Assembly (NCBI GenBank): GCA_949987705.1
Contig: CATLJY010000073.1
Span: 62,001-126,000 of the forward strand
Direction of reading: 5' to 3'
Length of the DNA stretch: 64,000 nucleotides
From: Thereva unica
Taxonomy: Eukaryota > Arthropoda > Insecta > Diptera > Therevidae
This document shows, piece after piece, positions 10,136 through 21,557 of the stretch. Below the pieces are notes generated by a model that did not search any database, was not told the origin of the DNA, and saw only the letters and a list, made by a program, of their open reading frames with translations. Position 1 is the stretch's first letter, and every line of letters begins with the position of its first letter. Made by a program: the position numbers and the translations under genes.

Positions 10136-10787
10136 TTTTTTTTTTTTTTTTTTTTTTTTTATATGAAAAAACCAAGCTTAGGTGTAACCCTTTGTATTAC
10201 CAGTCCGTCATGTCGTTCAGTTCATGGTGCAATGTCTAGTAGTAGCTTGGTTTGAAGAATAGAAGAGAATAGGAAAGGTTAGAGGGGGTCTGGAGGGTGT
10301 AGAAGAAAATGACGATGAACCTCACGTTTGAACTCTGAGATGTTGTACGAGTTCGGAAATACCGACTGCGGGAGATCATTCCACAATCGAGTTGTTCTAT
10401 TCATAAACGAACTTCTGAACCGTATTGTGCGTGAACGAGGGGGCTGTAGGGTATGGGGGTGAGCCGAGCGGGCTAGTCTTGTGTTGCGGGAAAAGTGTTG
10501 CCGTGCAGGCAGGAGGTCCTGAATTTCGGTGGAACAGTCGCCATGGTAATAGCGATAAAGTATGGAGAGGGCTGCTACATTCCTACGGTGGCTCAAGGTG
10601 TCTATGGAGGCGCGAAAGAGGCCATCACCAATGAGTTTGAGGGCACGATTTTGCACCTTGTCGAGACAAGCCAAGGTGGTTTTTGGGGCGCCTGCCCAGA
10701 TATGTGAGTTGTATTCGAGGCGCGGCCGAATGTAGGATTTGTATATTGTAGCCAGTGCGGCTGGCTGGAGGAGTAATAGTAATAGGA
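10136..10787 (-). mobile_element. 5'-truncated LINE insertion with poly(A) tail
   Basis: In minus orientation the insertion consists of the pol C-terminus, a short 3' UTR and a poly(A) tail (T run 10,136-10,160). Comparison with the uninterrupted 116-bp copy gives the junctions directly; a GTTT overlap at both ends is the likely minimal target duplication. This is the standard product of target-primed reverse transcription. Confidence 0.85.
10279..10785 (-). pseudogene. LINE pol C-terminal region (R1/Jockey-like)
   Basis: The minus-strand frame contains ALATIYKSYIRPRLEYNSHI, then WAGAPKTTLACLDKVQNRALK and LIGDGLFRASIDTLSHRRNV, then RTTRLWNDLPQSVFPNSYN, and ends at HFLLHPPDPL before the stop at 10,279. 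These are the conserved blocks after the RT domain of R1/Jockey-type LINEs. The RT palm and endonuclease are absent because of 5' truncation. The first dozen codons are a low-complexity CTATTACTATTACTCC tract. No internal stop is present in the truncated piece, so the insertion is fairly young. Confidence 0.85.
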
Positions 10788-10832
10788 GTTTAGTAATAGA
10801 ACTCATCCAGCACGTTCAGGATAATAATTACA

Positions 10833-11249
10833 TTATAAGTCTGACGAGAATGAGAATTTTCGCTGTGATCCTGTCGATGGAAAATCTTATGGGAAATATA
10901 TTTTTTCAGGTATGACTTTTTGCTACTTGGTAATTGTTAAGATTTATTTGGCAGCGGAGCTTCACGAAATATTGTCCTGAATAATAGCAGTCCATATCTT
11001 AGCTTACAGATCGAATCAGAGATCGCGCCGGGTTGCGGTCCAGAATAATAATAATATAACCAATATCAATGACAACCCGCAGAATCTCAGTTAGAGCTAA
11101 GGAGGAGCCGTTAATTTAATTCTCAGCTGCTCCCAAGAGCTAAATTTAATACTTAGTGACGCACCCTCATTCACAGCAACATCAACCGTACCTCCACTAG
11201 CTTCACACAGGTGGTGCTCACATCTCGCACCAACTTTATCAAAGACCTA
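10833..11249. other. Unclassified sequence
   Basis: No coding frame recognised. An AATAATAATA tract lies near 11,045. The last 60-100 bases may be the 5' part of the LINE relic that follows. Confidence 0.4.
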
Positions 11250-11855
11250 AAACAACCCCACACGTAGATGAAGAGCTTCGAAGAGCGGCAAACACAGGTA
11301 ACAGTAAAGTGCTGTACCAAATTACTAAACAGCTCTCGGGAAAGCAACTACATCCTGAGGAAAATAGCAACAACACCCAGTCAATTAGAATTACCACCAG
11401 CGCCGCATCCAAGACGGAAATAGTAACCGCGATTCATGCAATGGCCAATGGTAAAGCAGGTGGAAAAGATGGCATCCCGCAAGAATGGTTGAAAGCCGAT
11501 TCAAGCCTCATAGCAAATGCGCTATAGCCAGTCCTGTACTTTTTCGGAGGATTGGACAATGGGGTTTGCTAGAGCGCTTTAAGGATCTCGACTACGAGGA
11601 TGATATCTGTTTGCTGGTCTACAGACACCAGGACCTCAAAAACATGATAAGCAATTTGGCAATAGAAAGTAGTCCAGCAGGCTAAATCCGATTAAAACAA
11701 AAGAAATGCCGATAAATGGTAGATAAATTCTGCTATCTCGGTAGTATTATTACCAAAAATGGCGGTGCAGAAGAAGACGTCAGTTCCAGAATAAATAAAG
11801 CTCGAAGCGCATATTCATGCCTTTGCCGCGTATGGATTTCAACGGAGATCTCAAC
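11250..11855 (+). pseudogene. LINE RT relic with internal deletion, left part
   Basis: The plus strand shows LRRAANTGNSKVLYQITKQL, then the RT entry motif IHAMANGKAGGKDGIPQEWL. The finger region is deleted, and the frame resumes with FKDLDYEDDICLLVYRHQD (degenerate palm box, usually YADD) and then VDKFCYLGSIITKNGGAEED followed by VSSRINKARSAYSCLCRVWI. These blocks are typical of RTE-like and related LINEs. Several stops and frame changes are present. The sequence is interrupted at 11,855 by the hAT element and continues at 13,425. Confidence 0.8.
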
Positions 11856-13424
11856 TAGTGATGAGCAAAAGTGGTCTTGTTCTTGCAGTCTTGTCTTGTT
11901 CTTGCACATTTTGCAAGAACAAGAACAAGACTTAGTTATGCTTGCAAGAACAAGAACAAGACTAACTGTGCAAGAACAAGACCCAGAGCAAGATTTCTTG
12001 CAAGATTCTTGCAAAAACTCCACCTAAATTCATTCTATTAAAAACAAAAAACATAAAATTGATTATTATGCTCAAGTAATTATTATAGATACATGTATAT
12101 GTGTATATATTTAGTATGATAATTGTAAAAGCATTAGTACATAAGTAGGTACATAATGACTTTGCATGTCAACGAGATTCAGAATCAATATTTTTGCATT
12201 TCGAAGCAAAATTTTCCGAAAAGATTTAGGTAGATGTTCCACACTGCCTACTCTTTTTTTATCCAATTGGGTGGTCTGTTACTTTAATTCAATTTCTGGT
12301 GTTTAGGAAACTACATAGTCCTTCTTCTGTTAAATCCATACAAAAATTAAGATTCCTCATATTATATTAAGATAAAAATAAAGTTTAAAAAACCGACTTC
12401 AGGAAAAAACCAATCCCGTGATACACAAAAAAGGAAGAAATAATTGTTGGTAATTCTTAACAGCATTAATCGAATCAGAATGGATTTAGAAAGAGGAATC
12501 TATAGTATTCAGTAGTTCAAGTAGTTTATTAGAAAAGAAAAAATGCTCTAAAAAAATTCTTTTTTGAGTAACCTCTTTTGCTTTTTGGATGGCAAGGAAA
12601 CTCGGACTTTTCTCAATGTATGTAATAATTTCAAGGCCTCCACATTGGTTACATCGCATCGTAAGAACGACAGGAGCGTGGGCCAGTTTGTGTATTGCTG
12701 CAAAGGGATTTAATAATTTTTTGTGCCCATACACGACATTTCTTCTTTAATGAATCATACTTGAACAACCTAATTTTTTATAATAAGTAATGGGTATAAT
12801 ACTGGTTTACTTTTGCTTCAAAATATTTCCGTTGTATTTTGTTGCTTACACACTTGACAGAAAAATGTCTACGCCTAACTTGTTCCCATATGAATTTTAT
12901 GTAATTTTTCAGGGGCGCAAACATAATAACGTCACCAAGAGCAGTCGTGAAACTGATTTGTTTAATAAAAAAGCCATGTGGAATTCTCACCTATTCTCGT
13001 ATACATACTATTGACGCTGACTGACTGACGCTAAAATTATAATAGTTTTAAAATCAATTTTTTGCATTTTGTTGTTTGGATATAATTTTTTTATTAAAGT
13101 CTAGGTTGTTTTCAATAACCATTTTATAAAATCAACATACAATACCTACTACATGCGAGAAAATACCTTGGCCTTGCAGTTTTGTCTTGCCTTGTCTTAG
13201 TCTTGCACATTTAGTAAGAACAAGAACAAGCCTTAGGTATATTTGCAAAAACAAGAACAAGCCTTAGGTATATTTGCAAGAACAAGAACAAGAACAAGAC
13301 TTAGCTATGCTTGCAAGAACAAGAACAAGACAGACTGAACAAGAACAAGACAAGAACAAGACAAGAACAAGACAAGAACCAGACTAGATTAGTCTTGTCT
13401 TGTTCTTGCGTTTGCTCATCACTA
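11856..13424. mobile_element. hAT-type DNA transposon, 1,569 bp, non-autonomous
   Basis: The ends TAGTGATGAGCAAA and TTTGCTCATCACTA are perfect 14-bp inverted repeats, flanked by the perfect 8-bp duplication ATCTCAAC (11,848-11,855 and 13,425-13,432). An 8-bp duplication and a T/CAG-type end identify hAT. Both ends carry dense arrays of CTTGTTCTTGC and its complement (11,874-12,012 and 13,180-13,410), probably transposase-binding repeats. The two central minus-strand frames (12,486-12,734 and 12,778-12,990) show no hAT transposase motif. An AAAAAACCGACTTC phrase near 12,388 may mark a further nested repeat. Confidence 0.93.
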
Positions 13425-13640
13425 ATCTCAACCAACACCAAATTGCTGCCAATTCATCACCGGGTGCCTACAAGTTTTCATCAACAGATGCCTACGTCGT
13501 ATCCTAAAAATCCGCTAGCAAGAGAGAATTTTAAACGCATAGGTAACTATGGCGCCGTGTGGGCCAATAGGTAAGCGAACGAAGCCAAACAGGCTCTTAA
13601 CCCAGGGCCGTAGCAACCTCAGGGCTAGGGGGACCTTACC
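13425..13640 (+). pseudogene. LINE RT relic, right part after the hAT insertion
   Basis: Directly after the target duplication the plus strand resumes the same LINE: the tryptophan-rich block before the hAT is followed here by NTKLLPIHH and then, in the next frame, CLRRILKIR and QERILNA, the conserved C-terminal LINE block (CLRRI..I.W). A GKRTKPNRLLTQ reading follows. Stops and frameshifts are present. Confidence 0.72.
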
Positions 13641-14274
13641 TCCCACGCCTTTGCGTAGCCCCACACGTTTTTTCTCATATATGAAATCGATACACTAAAA
13701 AATGAGGAACAAAATTAAACCACAATCGAAAATAAAAGCCCCTAAAAACCGCATTCATCATTTTCTCCCCAAATGGGCATCCCTGTAATCCAGGGTCTAC
13801 ACGGGTAATCGTTCGTCATCAGTAGATTTTTGTACATATATCTGTAGGTATTCCATTAATTAGATGCTAGATGTAAGAGTAAGAAAGTAAGCAGAAGCGC
13901 ATTGTGAATGTGTCAAATTTCCACGTCAAAATGTTCGGGTGAACCCTCTTGTCGTTTCTATTTTGCTCTCGTAAAAAACCGGTTCTACTGCTGCTGAAGG
14001 AGCCATTGGCTAGTGTGTAGGGAATGCACCTCATTCTATTCTAATTATCTGTACTACCTACCATAGACGTTAATTTAGTAAAATTTCACTATGATGGGCG
14101 CAGCGAGGCTCACCGGGTTCGAAGTATCTGGATATATATAATTCCTTTAAGCTGGAGTATTTGCCCACCATATCCCTTATTTTCTTATCGGACAATTTTT
14201 GTCCTGAAATCTGCATGAATACAAATCTAAAAACTATTTGAGATGTGGGTTTGACTCCTTCGGTCCACACGATC
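13641..14274. other. Unclassified sequence with a minus-strand copy of the minisatellite-element head
   Basis: Most of the interval has no recognisable feature. At 14,093-14,121 the minus strand reads CCCGGTGAGCCTCGCTGCGC followed by CCATCA, matching the head of the element at 5.2 kb. From about 14,229 the sequence joins the flank shared with the repeat at 49.7 kb. Confidence 0.5.
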
Positions 14275-15339
14275 AAGTTCCCAGTATGATGAACATAGAT
14301 GGAATAAACTGACATCTTACAAAATAGTAATACGTTTAGCACTAGTGGGAAATTTACTAGTATCAGAACTGATAACTATAATAGTGGTAAATCCAAAAGA
14401 TTTTTCTAGAGAAATTATTTTTTTTTTGAACGTCAACAAACAAATTTTTCATTGGTACTTCGTTCGCTACACCAAAGCGGGTGTTCGAATTCGTATTGAG
14501 TGTGTTGCTGCACCGCTGACAAACTGGGAAGCGAATGAATACATTTGGAAATTCCAAAGCTTTCCGGTAATATTAGCAAAACTAATCAATGTAAATAACA
14601 AATTTTTCGCTAGCTATTGGAAATTCCGAGATGAACCGCAATTTCCTGCAATTGTAGGACGTAGAAAACAATTCCCCGTTTTGCTGATCCAAGGTTTGAA
14701 AAATTCGTGATGTTTGTAAAGTGTAACGTAATTTTTTCACGATTTTTAAAGAATGTCGGATTTTGATAAGTGATGTTTTGTTGGAAAGATATCGCTGTGC
14801 AGAGTCCAAAAAAGATCACTTCCTTAAGTCTCATTCCATCAAATTTATTAGATGTTAGCAAAACTTATCAATTTAAGGTCTTTCTCACACTTAGCCTTTT
14901 CTATTTAAACAAAAAAAAAAAATTCTCGACCGAATGTTATGAAAAATTTTTCAGAGCATTTTTTATTAATATTCTTCATTTGGCACCTGAGAGAAGTTGA
15001 TATAGTTTTTGGTTTGGGCGGTATGGTGCAGGAACAAAAATCAAGAACGTCGTTTGAAACAAAAAAATGGTTCGACCGAATTTTATGAAAATATTTTCAG
15101 ATTATATTTTCGTTAATACGCTTCGAGCTACACCCCAAGTTAGTCATTATCTTTTTTGGTTCGCGCGATATCGTGCAGAAAAAAATGACCACATATGTAC
15201 GTACGCACAAACACACATACATACTTCCACCCAAATTTTTACTTGAAATGCTCTTGGGACCTTGAAAAATGAAAATAGGTTGAAAATTTCGATTTCGATT
15301 TTCGGACCGATTACAATTACTTCCCTATACTGGGAAGTT
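14275..15339 (-). mobile_element. AACTTCCCAGTAT-ended repeat, copy 1
   Basis: On the minus strand the element begins AACTTCCCAGTATAGGGAAG near 15,339 and contains TTGTAATCGGTCCGAAAATC, a GT-rich tract, and diverged 'GATATCG...CGAAGCGTATTA' repeat units like those of the copy at 48.7-49.7 kb. Its far end is ATACTGGGAACTT at 14,275. A further 45 bases (GATCGTGTGGACCGAA...) beyond that end are shared with the other copy, so the true terminus may lie outside. No convincing protein is encoded. Confidence 0.7.
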
Positions 15340-16765
15340 AATAATCACAGATCAAATTAATTTTTAAGATACCACCATAAATGCATACTATCATCACAAC
15401 GCATCACAAAGTGTCTAAAACATAAAACCATAATCAATAGAAAAGTGTTTACGAGCAGATATTTGTCCTCTAATCAAATCTTGTTCAGTATAAAAAGTCC
15501 AGTCAGGCCTTACTCTTATCGCTGTGAATAATATATGTATAATTCTTGAGGTGTAGAGAACAATTCCAATTGTCACCTAGTGACATATTGAGAGAATGCC
15601 ATAGTTTTCTAGCCCTTAAGTTAATGCTAGTCTTAATTGAAATAACTATTATCCATAACCAGCTCTAGGTGACATGGGTAAGCACTTAGCTCTGTCGACA
15701 TTATCAAAATTGTTTCAGTTTAAGAATGTTAATGAATTCACAAGCCCATAGCTTACTTAACCTAAATATCACCATTTTCATATGTATTAATTCTGGAAAA
15801 GATATCCTTGGTTAGCATTCACTTACATGCCTCGAAAATGTGTCCAAGCCTTAGTTGAGAATTGTTTACTTAACTTTACTGACATGAATATAATAGAAAT
15901 CAGTTGTGATAATGAAAACTGGTTCTGACAGATAAGACTATTTACTCAAAGCTACTTTCACCTTTACTTAACATTACCAATTATTGATTAAGTTAAAGAA
16001 CATTTAATTCCATGGAGAACGCTGGAAGTCTTTAACTACAGTTTGAAATCACTTTGGTCCTCGAATAAAACTTTAAATTTTTTGACGAACGCCAGTTGGT
16101 AATATAAAGACTTTCGACCCTCGTCGAAGATGAAAGAAAACTTTTTAACTTCAACGTCTTCCGAGTTTTGTTAAGTTTCCCTTAATTGAGTATATCAACG
16201 AATGCATGCAGCTGAAACCTACATACATATGTTGAGCTTGCTTTACACCGAAAGCATCCTTGGAATTTTAGTGGAGAATACCTCTGTTTGAAAGTTCTGG
16301 TCGGGCGGGCGTTCGTTGAACTCCAGAGGGAAGAAAAGATTTTTGGTTACTGGTTTTGCATAAATTTATTTACATTTTATGAACTATAGAAAGACTCTTA
16401 ATGAAATTTGCAAAATGACCAGGAAAACGAAGAAAATCAATTAAGGATTCATTAATTTCTTTTTAACGAAATGATGTTATATAGAATCATCATCGCAGAG
16501 CTAATTAAATTCTATCTGAACCCGAATCTATGGTACAAAATTTGATAAACTTTTCGAATGTGTAGGTTTACAACTCAAGTTATGTTATAGTTTAGGTGGG
16601 GCGCCAAGGATGATTTATAACCTACTTAAAATTTAAGTCTTACAACCCCCTTCCATTTGGGGGTTTCGGAAATTTACCTATGGTTTTTTGGGTCATTAGA
16701 TCATAGAGTAACGAGATTTAAAAACATGTTAACAATGGAGGATGCTAGAAAATGTATAGACTTTG
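15340..16765. other. AT-rich spacer, no gene seen
   Basis: About 1.4 kb without a frame over 60 codons that shows any motif, and without obvious repeats or RNA genes. Confidence 0.5.
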
Positions 16766-17300
16766 GTACCACCTCCAATAACTATGTTTAATATGTCGTT
16801 GGATAAGTATTTTGAGGTGAATATAAGTTACTATGGCGCCTAGTTCGAAATCTTTGTCCATTTTGAGTAATAAGGTCAGAACTGTACAAAGATAGAGTAC
16901 ATATCACCCTGTATTTGTGTAACCCATATTTGGGTTTTTTTAACAAAAATACCAACTTCAACTGCTTATTTTTGGAGAAAGAGAAAGGTGAAGTTGACAG
17001 TTTTGTTCAAAAAACACAAAGGTTGGACTTTAACGACTCATAACTCCTAAAGTTACGAAGATAGAACCATCAATTTTTCCATCATAGATAGGTGAAGGAA
17101 TTCATTGGTTGCTTACTCGTGGATATAGGTTACACGGCTGCAAAAATACAGGGTGATATGTAACACTATATCTTTGTACAGTTCTGACCGTATTAGTCAA
17201 AACGGACAAAGATTTCGAACTAGCCGCCATAGTAACTTATATTCAGCTCAAAAATACCGATCCAACGATATATTACACATAATTATTGGATGGGGGTACA
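16766..17300. mobile_element. Long fold-back element, arms about 165-170 bp
   Basis: The left arm (about 16,766-16,932) and right arm (about 17,129-17,300) are imperfect inverted repeats. Matching blocks include AGTTACTATGGCGCCTAGTT with its partner AACTAGCCGCCATAGTAACT, TTCGAAATCTTTGTCC, GTCAGAACTGTACAAAGATA and ATATCACCCTGTATTT. About 195 bases of unrelated sequence form the loop. It is non-coding and MITE-like. Confidence 0.85.
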
Positions 17301-17425
17301 ACAATTTGCATTCTAACGATGGTATACAGGAAACTTAAAAAGTTTTAGGGAGAAGTTACCTTACATAACCTCATTTCCAAACTATGGAGAAGGAAAATGT
17401 TGTCGCAAGAATGGATTGTAGGCAC

Positions 17426-17941
17426 TGTTAATGTCCGCTGTGGAATTTGCCACAGTCAGAGTTTTATTCACTTAATTAGGTTAATCATAATGTTAAAAAT
17501 CCACTCTGCAAATCTGAGGTCATTGCATTATTATTCGTAATGCAATTTTATCCAAGTTAATTGTAAAATGCTAAGCTTGAATTTTTATAATAATTCATTC
17601 ACCGGTAATGTCAATGGCCGGGTTTGCTGAGTGGACTTTTTCACCAATGTTTGTTTTCATTAAATTGTTCTTTTTTTTGTTGAAATAAAAATGTATATAA
17701 ATCGATTAAAATCAATGAATAAATCGGAGTTGAAATTTAACAACCAAGAAAGGTGTTTTATTTACTTGTCGTCGAAGATATCTCGGTTTAAGTGCCGTTT
17801 GATATCAGATCATCGCAACTCCTCTACTCTCTACGAAGATATCTCGGTTCAAATGCCGGTTGATATCTACTCATTAACATCAGGTCACGGCGCATTGCCC
17901 TGACCACAATCAGTAGGGATAAACGAATCCTTCCTTCAACA
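17426..17941 (+). repeat. 5' LTR of BEL1
   Basis: The block starts TGTTAATGTCC and ends CTTCCTTCAACA (TGTT/AACA) and is followed after three bases by a tRNA-Trp-like primer site. It contains two copies of GAAGATATCTCGGTT (about 17,774 and 17,838). The partner LTR lies beyond the nested G1 and outside this window, so the left boundary is inferred. Confidence 0.65.
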
Positions 17942-17944
17942 TTT

Positions 17945-17966
17945 CGGTGACCCCAACGTGATCGGG
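17945..17966 (+). other. BEL1 primer-binding site, tRNA-Trp-like
   Basis: CGGTGACCCCAACGTGATCG matches the tRNA-Trp 3'-end complement (TGGTGACCCCGACGTGATTT) with a few mismatches and sits three bases after the LTR end. Confidence 0.65.
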
Positions 17967-18042
17967 TGCAACACTCGATCACCAACCTACATCAATTAAT
18001 ATTTAAGGATAACTGGAGCCTACCTGAAAGGAGCATGACGAT

Positions 18043-19678
18043 ATGACTTCCAAAATGACCCGCCTGGAGGAACTCGCCCATCATCAATCGAAGCTTGGAG
18101 AAGACATCCAGAAAATCGTCAAGAATTACAGGAAGGATTCTACAGCCAGAAAGACGGTCGCTTACTATGAGGAACGGATTCGCCGCCTTCAAGAAGCTAG
18201 GGTTCCTTTTGCAGCAAACGACGTGGAAATGAAAACTCTGCCACAGGAAGATGTAAGCCACAAATACTTCACGGACGAGTATTACAACAAAATCAAGGCA
18301 GTAGTTGATCAATATGTTGGATACTTTTCCAAAAGGATTGATGAATTGTTTGCCATTGAGAACTGCAATACAGATTCCGAAGCAGCGCATTTACACGAGC
18401 AATCTGATGAAAACTTACCAGGCACAGCATCGTCATCCAAGACACCACAGGATAGTCCACGACAAGAATCAAGGGCTTCCTCAAGACAAATGATGAAAAT
18501 CAATGAGGACACATTACTTAAAGCCATAAGAGGTCAAAAACGTACCATTGAAGTGCTCAATAGGATTATGGAGGCCACCTCAACAGAGAACCAAGGAAAA
18601 ACATACTACCGATATCAGCTTAAGGTCCTTAATCAACAGTGGCATCAAGTAGAAGAATACAAAAAAAACAATTTGGGAACTTTGTGAAAATCCAACAATC
18701 CAACTACAACAATCAGAGCTTCCTTGATGTTGAACAAAAAACTCAGTACTTGATAGTACTACTTTCCTCAAGGCTTGAAGGTTATTCATCGGAGACCTCG
18801 AACCAAATCACTCCATTGAACACAACTAGTGTAGTTCCAAGCTTGCCAAAAATAACCTTGCCTAAATTCGACGGAGACTATGCTAAATGGCGACAATTCT
18901 ACGACCTCTTCCTACAATTGGTGCATTGTCAAGATATGTCCAGTTGCAAGAAAATGTGGTACCTCAAGACAAACCTAGCCGGAGAGGCAGAAAGATTATT
19001 GAGACATTTCACTGTGTCCGAAGAAAATTATAATACTGCTTGGCAAATCCTACAAGACAGATACAACAACAACAGACTATTGGTTTCAGCCTTTGTAAAC
19101 AAGCTGCTGGCACAACCAAGCCACAATCATCCTTCAGCGACCAACCTTAAAGCATTCCATGACACCACCAAGGAATGTCTCCTGGGACTACAAAACCTGA
19201 AAATAAAAGTGGAAGGCTGGGACCCGTTACTGTTGTCCATACTAATAAAGAAGATGGATCGTGAAACACACATGTTGTTTGAGCAATCTCTAAAGAATCC
19301 GAAGGAAGTGCCATCTATCAAACAACTACTAGATTTTCTAGAAACACGCTTTCAATCGCTGGAAGCATTAGGCTCCAAGAGTGACCTTATAAAACAACTA
19401 AGTCATTGACCTTGGCTCTCTCAACAGAGCAACAAGCCACCTGTATTTTATGCAAGTACAAGCATCCCCTGTATTTCTGCAAGGAATTCAGAAACCTAGA
19501 TTCCAAGGAACGGCTGAATCTCGTGAAAAAATACGGTTTATGCATCAATTGTCTCAAATCTGGACACAGTGCAACTAATTGCTCATCCCAGTCCTGTTAT
19601 GTAATCAAAAACACAATACATTGCTACACTTCACATCAGGCTCAAGAGAAAAAACAGAAGGAGGCAAGACTGACGTAG
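18043..19678 (+). pseudogene. gag: BEL1 gag (BEL/Pao) with DUF1759 and zinc knuckles
   Basis: The ATG at 18,043 starts 214 codons of basic, coiled-coil-like Gag (LEELAHHQSKLGEDIQKIVK, EERIRRLQEA). A frameshift near 18,660 passes to a second frame (to 19,409) with the DUF1759 signature LPKITLPKFDGDYAKWRQFY, then LQDRYNNNRLLVSAFVNKLL and TKECLLGLQNLKIKVEGWDP. A second shift leads to 19,406-19,678 with the knuckles CILCKYKHPLYFCKEF and CINCLKSGHSATNC. Order and wording are typical of BEL/Pao Gag, which packages element RNA in cytoplasmic particles. It is broken by at least two frameshifts. The leader before the ATG holds the LTR and primer site. Confidence 0.9.
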
Positions 19679-19683
19679 CAGTA

Positions 19684-21557
19684 AATCCTGGCTCTTCAAG
19701 AGGTGCCATGAACGAAGGTAGCAACACCAGTGCTGATGCTAATCCAGTTACACTAGCAGCATTAGACGAGTATAAAGCCCGGAAATACTTATTTTTGAGA
19801 ACAGCCATGGTGAAAATAGTGACGAACGAAGGTAGAGTGCCGGGCAATCTTAGACAATGGATCCCAGATGAATGTAATCACTGATAGGATGATCAATCGG
19901 CTGAAGGCGGCAACCAACTCAGATAAAATGACCATTCGGGGCACTAATCAAGTGAAACAAAAATCCAATCGACGAATCAATGTAAGATTACTATCTAAGG
20001 TAAATGGATATTCTACACGGTTAGAGGCGTTCGTTCTTCCCGAGATCGTTTCTCCACAACCAGCCCAACATTTTAATATTGACAACTGGGCAATGCCAAA
20101 CAATATTACACTGGCTGATCCTAACTTCAATACCCCAGGGAGAATTGATGAATTATTAGGAGCCGAATATTTTACTGAATTCATGGCAGTTGGACAAATA
20201 AGCTTAGCTGACAACCTACCTACATTACAAAACACAGTTTTCGGATGGATCGTCACAGGAAAAATTGGAGATGCTGCACTAGAAACCGCCACGTGCAATA
20301 TTGCTTATACCGAAAATGAGGAAACCACAAGTAGACTGATAGAAAAATTTTGGAAGTTGGAAGATATTGGTAACATGGAACCAGACAGACAGTGTCAGAA
20401 AAACGATGTGAAGCCCTTTTCAATGAAACTGTCCAACGACATGACAGTGGTCGATTTATAGTCTCATTGCCATTTGCAGAAAATCCCGCATGTCTAGGCG
20501 ACTCAAAACAGATAGCTATCAACAGGTTTTTTGTCATTGAGAGAAGACTCTCAAGGGATCCCAATTTGAGGATTCAGTACACTGATTTTATGCACGAATA
20601 TTTGAAGCTTGGCCACATGAAGGAAGTTTTAGCAACCATTCCATCACAACACTATTTCCTACCTCACCACTGCGTTCTAAAACCTGATAGCAGCACCCCT
20701 AAATTGAGAGTGGTTTTCGATGCTTCGAGCAAAATTGCGACAGGGTATTCGCTTAATGATATACTGCATGCTGGACCTACCGTACAGAGCGAATTATTTT
20801 CTATCTTGCTTCGTTTTCGTCTACCAAGATTTATGTTCACCACAGATATTGAGAAAATGTACAGACAGATAATGATGCAGCCTGACGATCAAAATTATCA
20901 ACTTATCCTGTGGAGAGACAGCCCCCAAGATCATCTTCAATGCTACCAATTGTCAACAGTTACATATGGAAACCGGTCGGCACCTTATTTAGCTACGAAG
21001 CAAAAATATCCGCTGGGAGCCCAAGTCCTGCGAAATCAATTTTACGTAGATGACGGAATGGCTGGTTCTGATAGTCTTGCCACTACTAAAGAAATGCAGC
21101 GACAGCATTGTACAAGGAGCTGGCTTTAAGCTACGAAAATGGGGTGCAAACCACCCAATGTTGTTAGAAGGCATTCCACCAGAGGATACGGAAACAGAAC
21201 TAGACTTTGAGAAGCAGACTGAGGATAAAATTAAAACGTTGGGTTTAACATGGCTGCCCAAAACAGACCAATTTCGAGTGAAGGTAAACGTAAGTGACAA
21301 CCAGCCAGTCACGAAACGCATAGTCAGCTCAGACTTAGCTAGACTTTTCGATCCGTTAGGAATCATGGCACCAGTAGTTGTCACAGCTAAAATCTTCTCA
21401 CAACAACTCTGGCAGCTCAAGTTACATTGGGATGAGGCGCTTCCCATGGAATTACACACTAGGTGGATCATGTTTCGCAACAGCCTAAGGTCTCTTGATA
21501 ATATACAATTTCCACGACATATCGTTGGTTTACAAGCAGAATTCACTAAGTACAATT
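19684..21557 (+). pseudogene. pol: BEL1 protease and reverse transcriptase
   Basis: The protease (DUF1758) region is partly deleted: the linker ALDEYKARKYLFLRTAMVKI is followed by MIRG-type substrate-pocket sequence and GRIDELLGAEYF, but the active-site DQGS motif is not visible. RT follows with FLPHHCVLKPDSSTPKLRVV, FDASSKIATGYSLNDILHAG, FTTDIEKMYRQI, NRSAPYLATK and the catalytic FYVDDGMAGS. The region after YVDD (FKLRKWGANHPMLL, LARLFDPLGIMAPVV) is in another frame. Frame changes occur near 19,880, 20,400 and 21,120, with a deletion after APYLATK. The reading is interrupted at 21,557 by a 0.4-kb insertion. Confidence 0.9.

Larger units (their letters stand above)
9945..10832. repeat. 116-bp direct duplication, second copy split by a LINE
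   Basis: ACATTTTAACCCACTCCGTAG at 9945 recurs at 10,061 (116 bases later) with a few substitutions. The second copy runs to about 10,138, is interrupted, and resumes at about 10,788 with TTTAGTAATAGAACTCATCC to 10,832. The first copy (TTTAGTAATAGAACTTATCC at 10,020) is therefore the empty-site version. Confidence 0.85.

Noticed and set aside
12486..12990. Minus-strand frames in the hAT element as transposase
   Set aside because: No hAT RNase H or C-terminal dimerisation motifs could be found; one CxxC pair is not enough.
14345..14710. 121-codon frame as a gene
   Set aside because: It lies inside the AACTTCCC repeat family on the opposite strand and has no recognisable domain.
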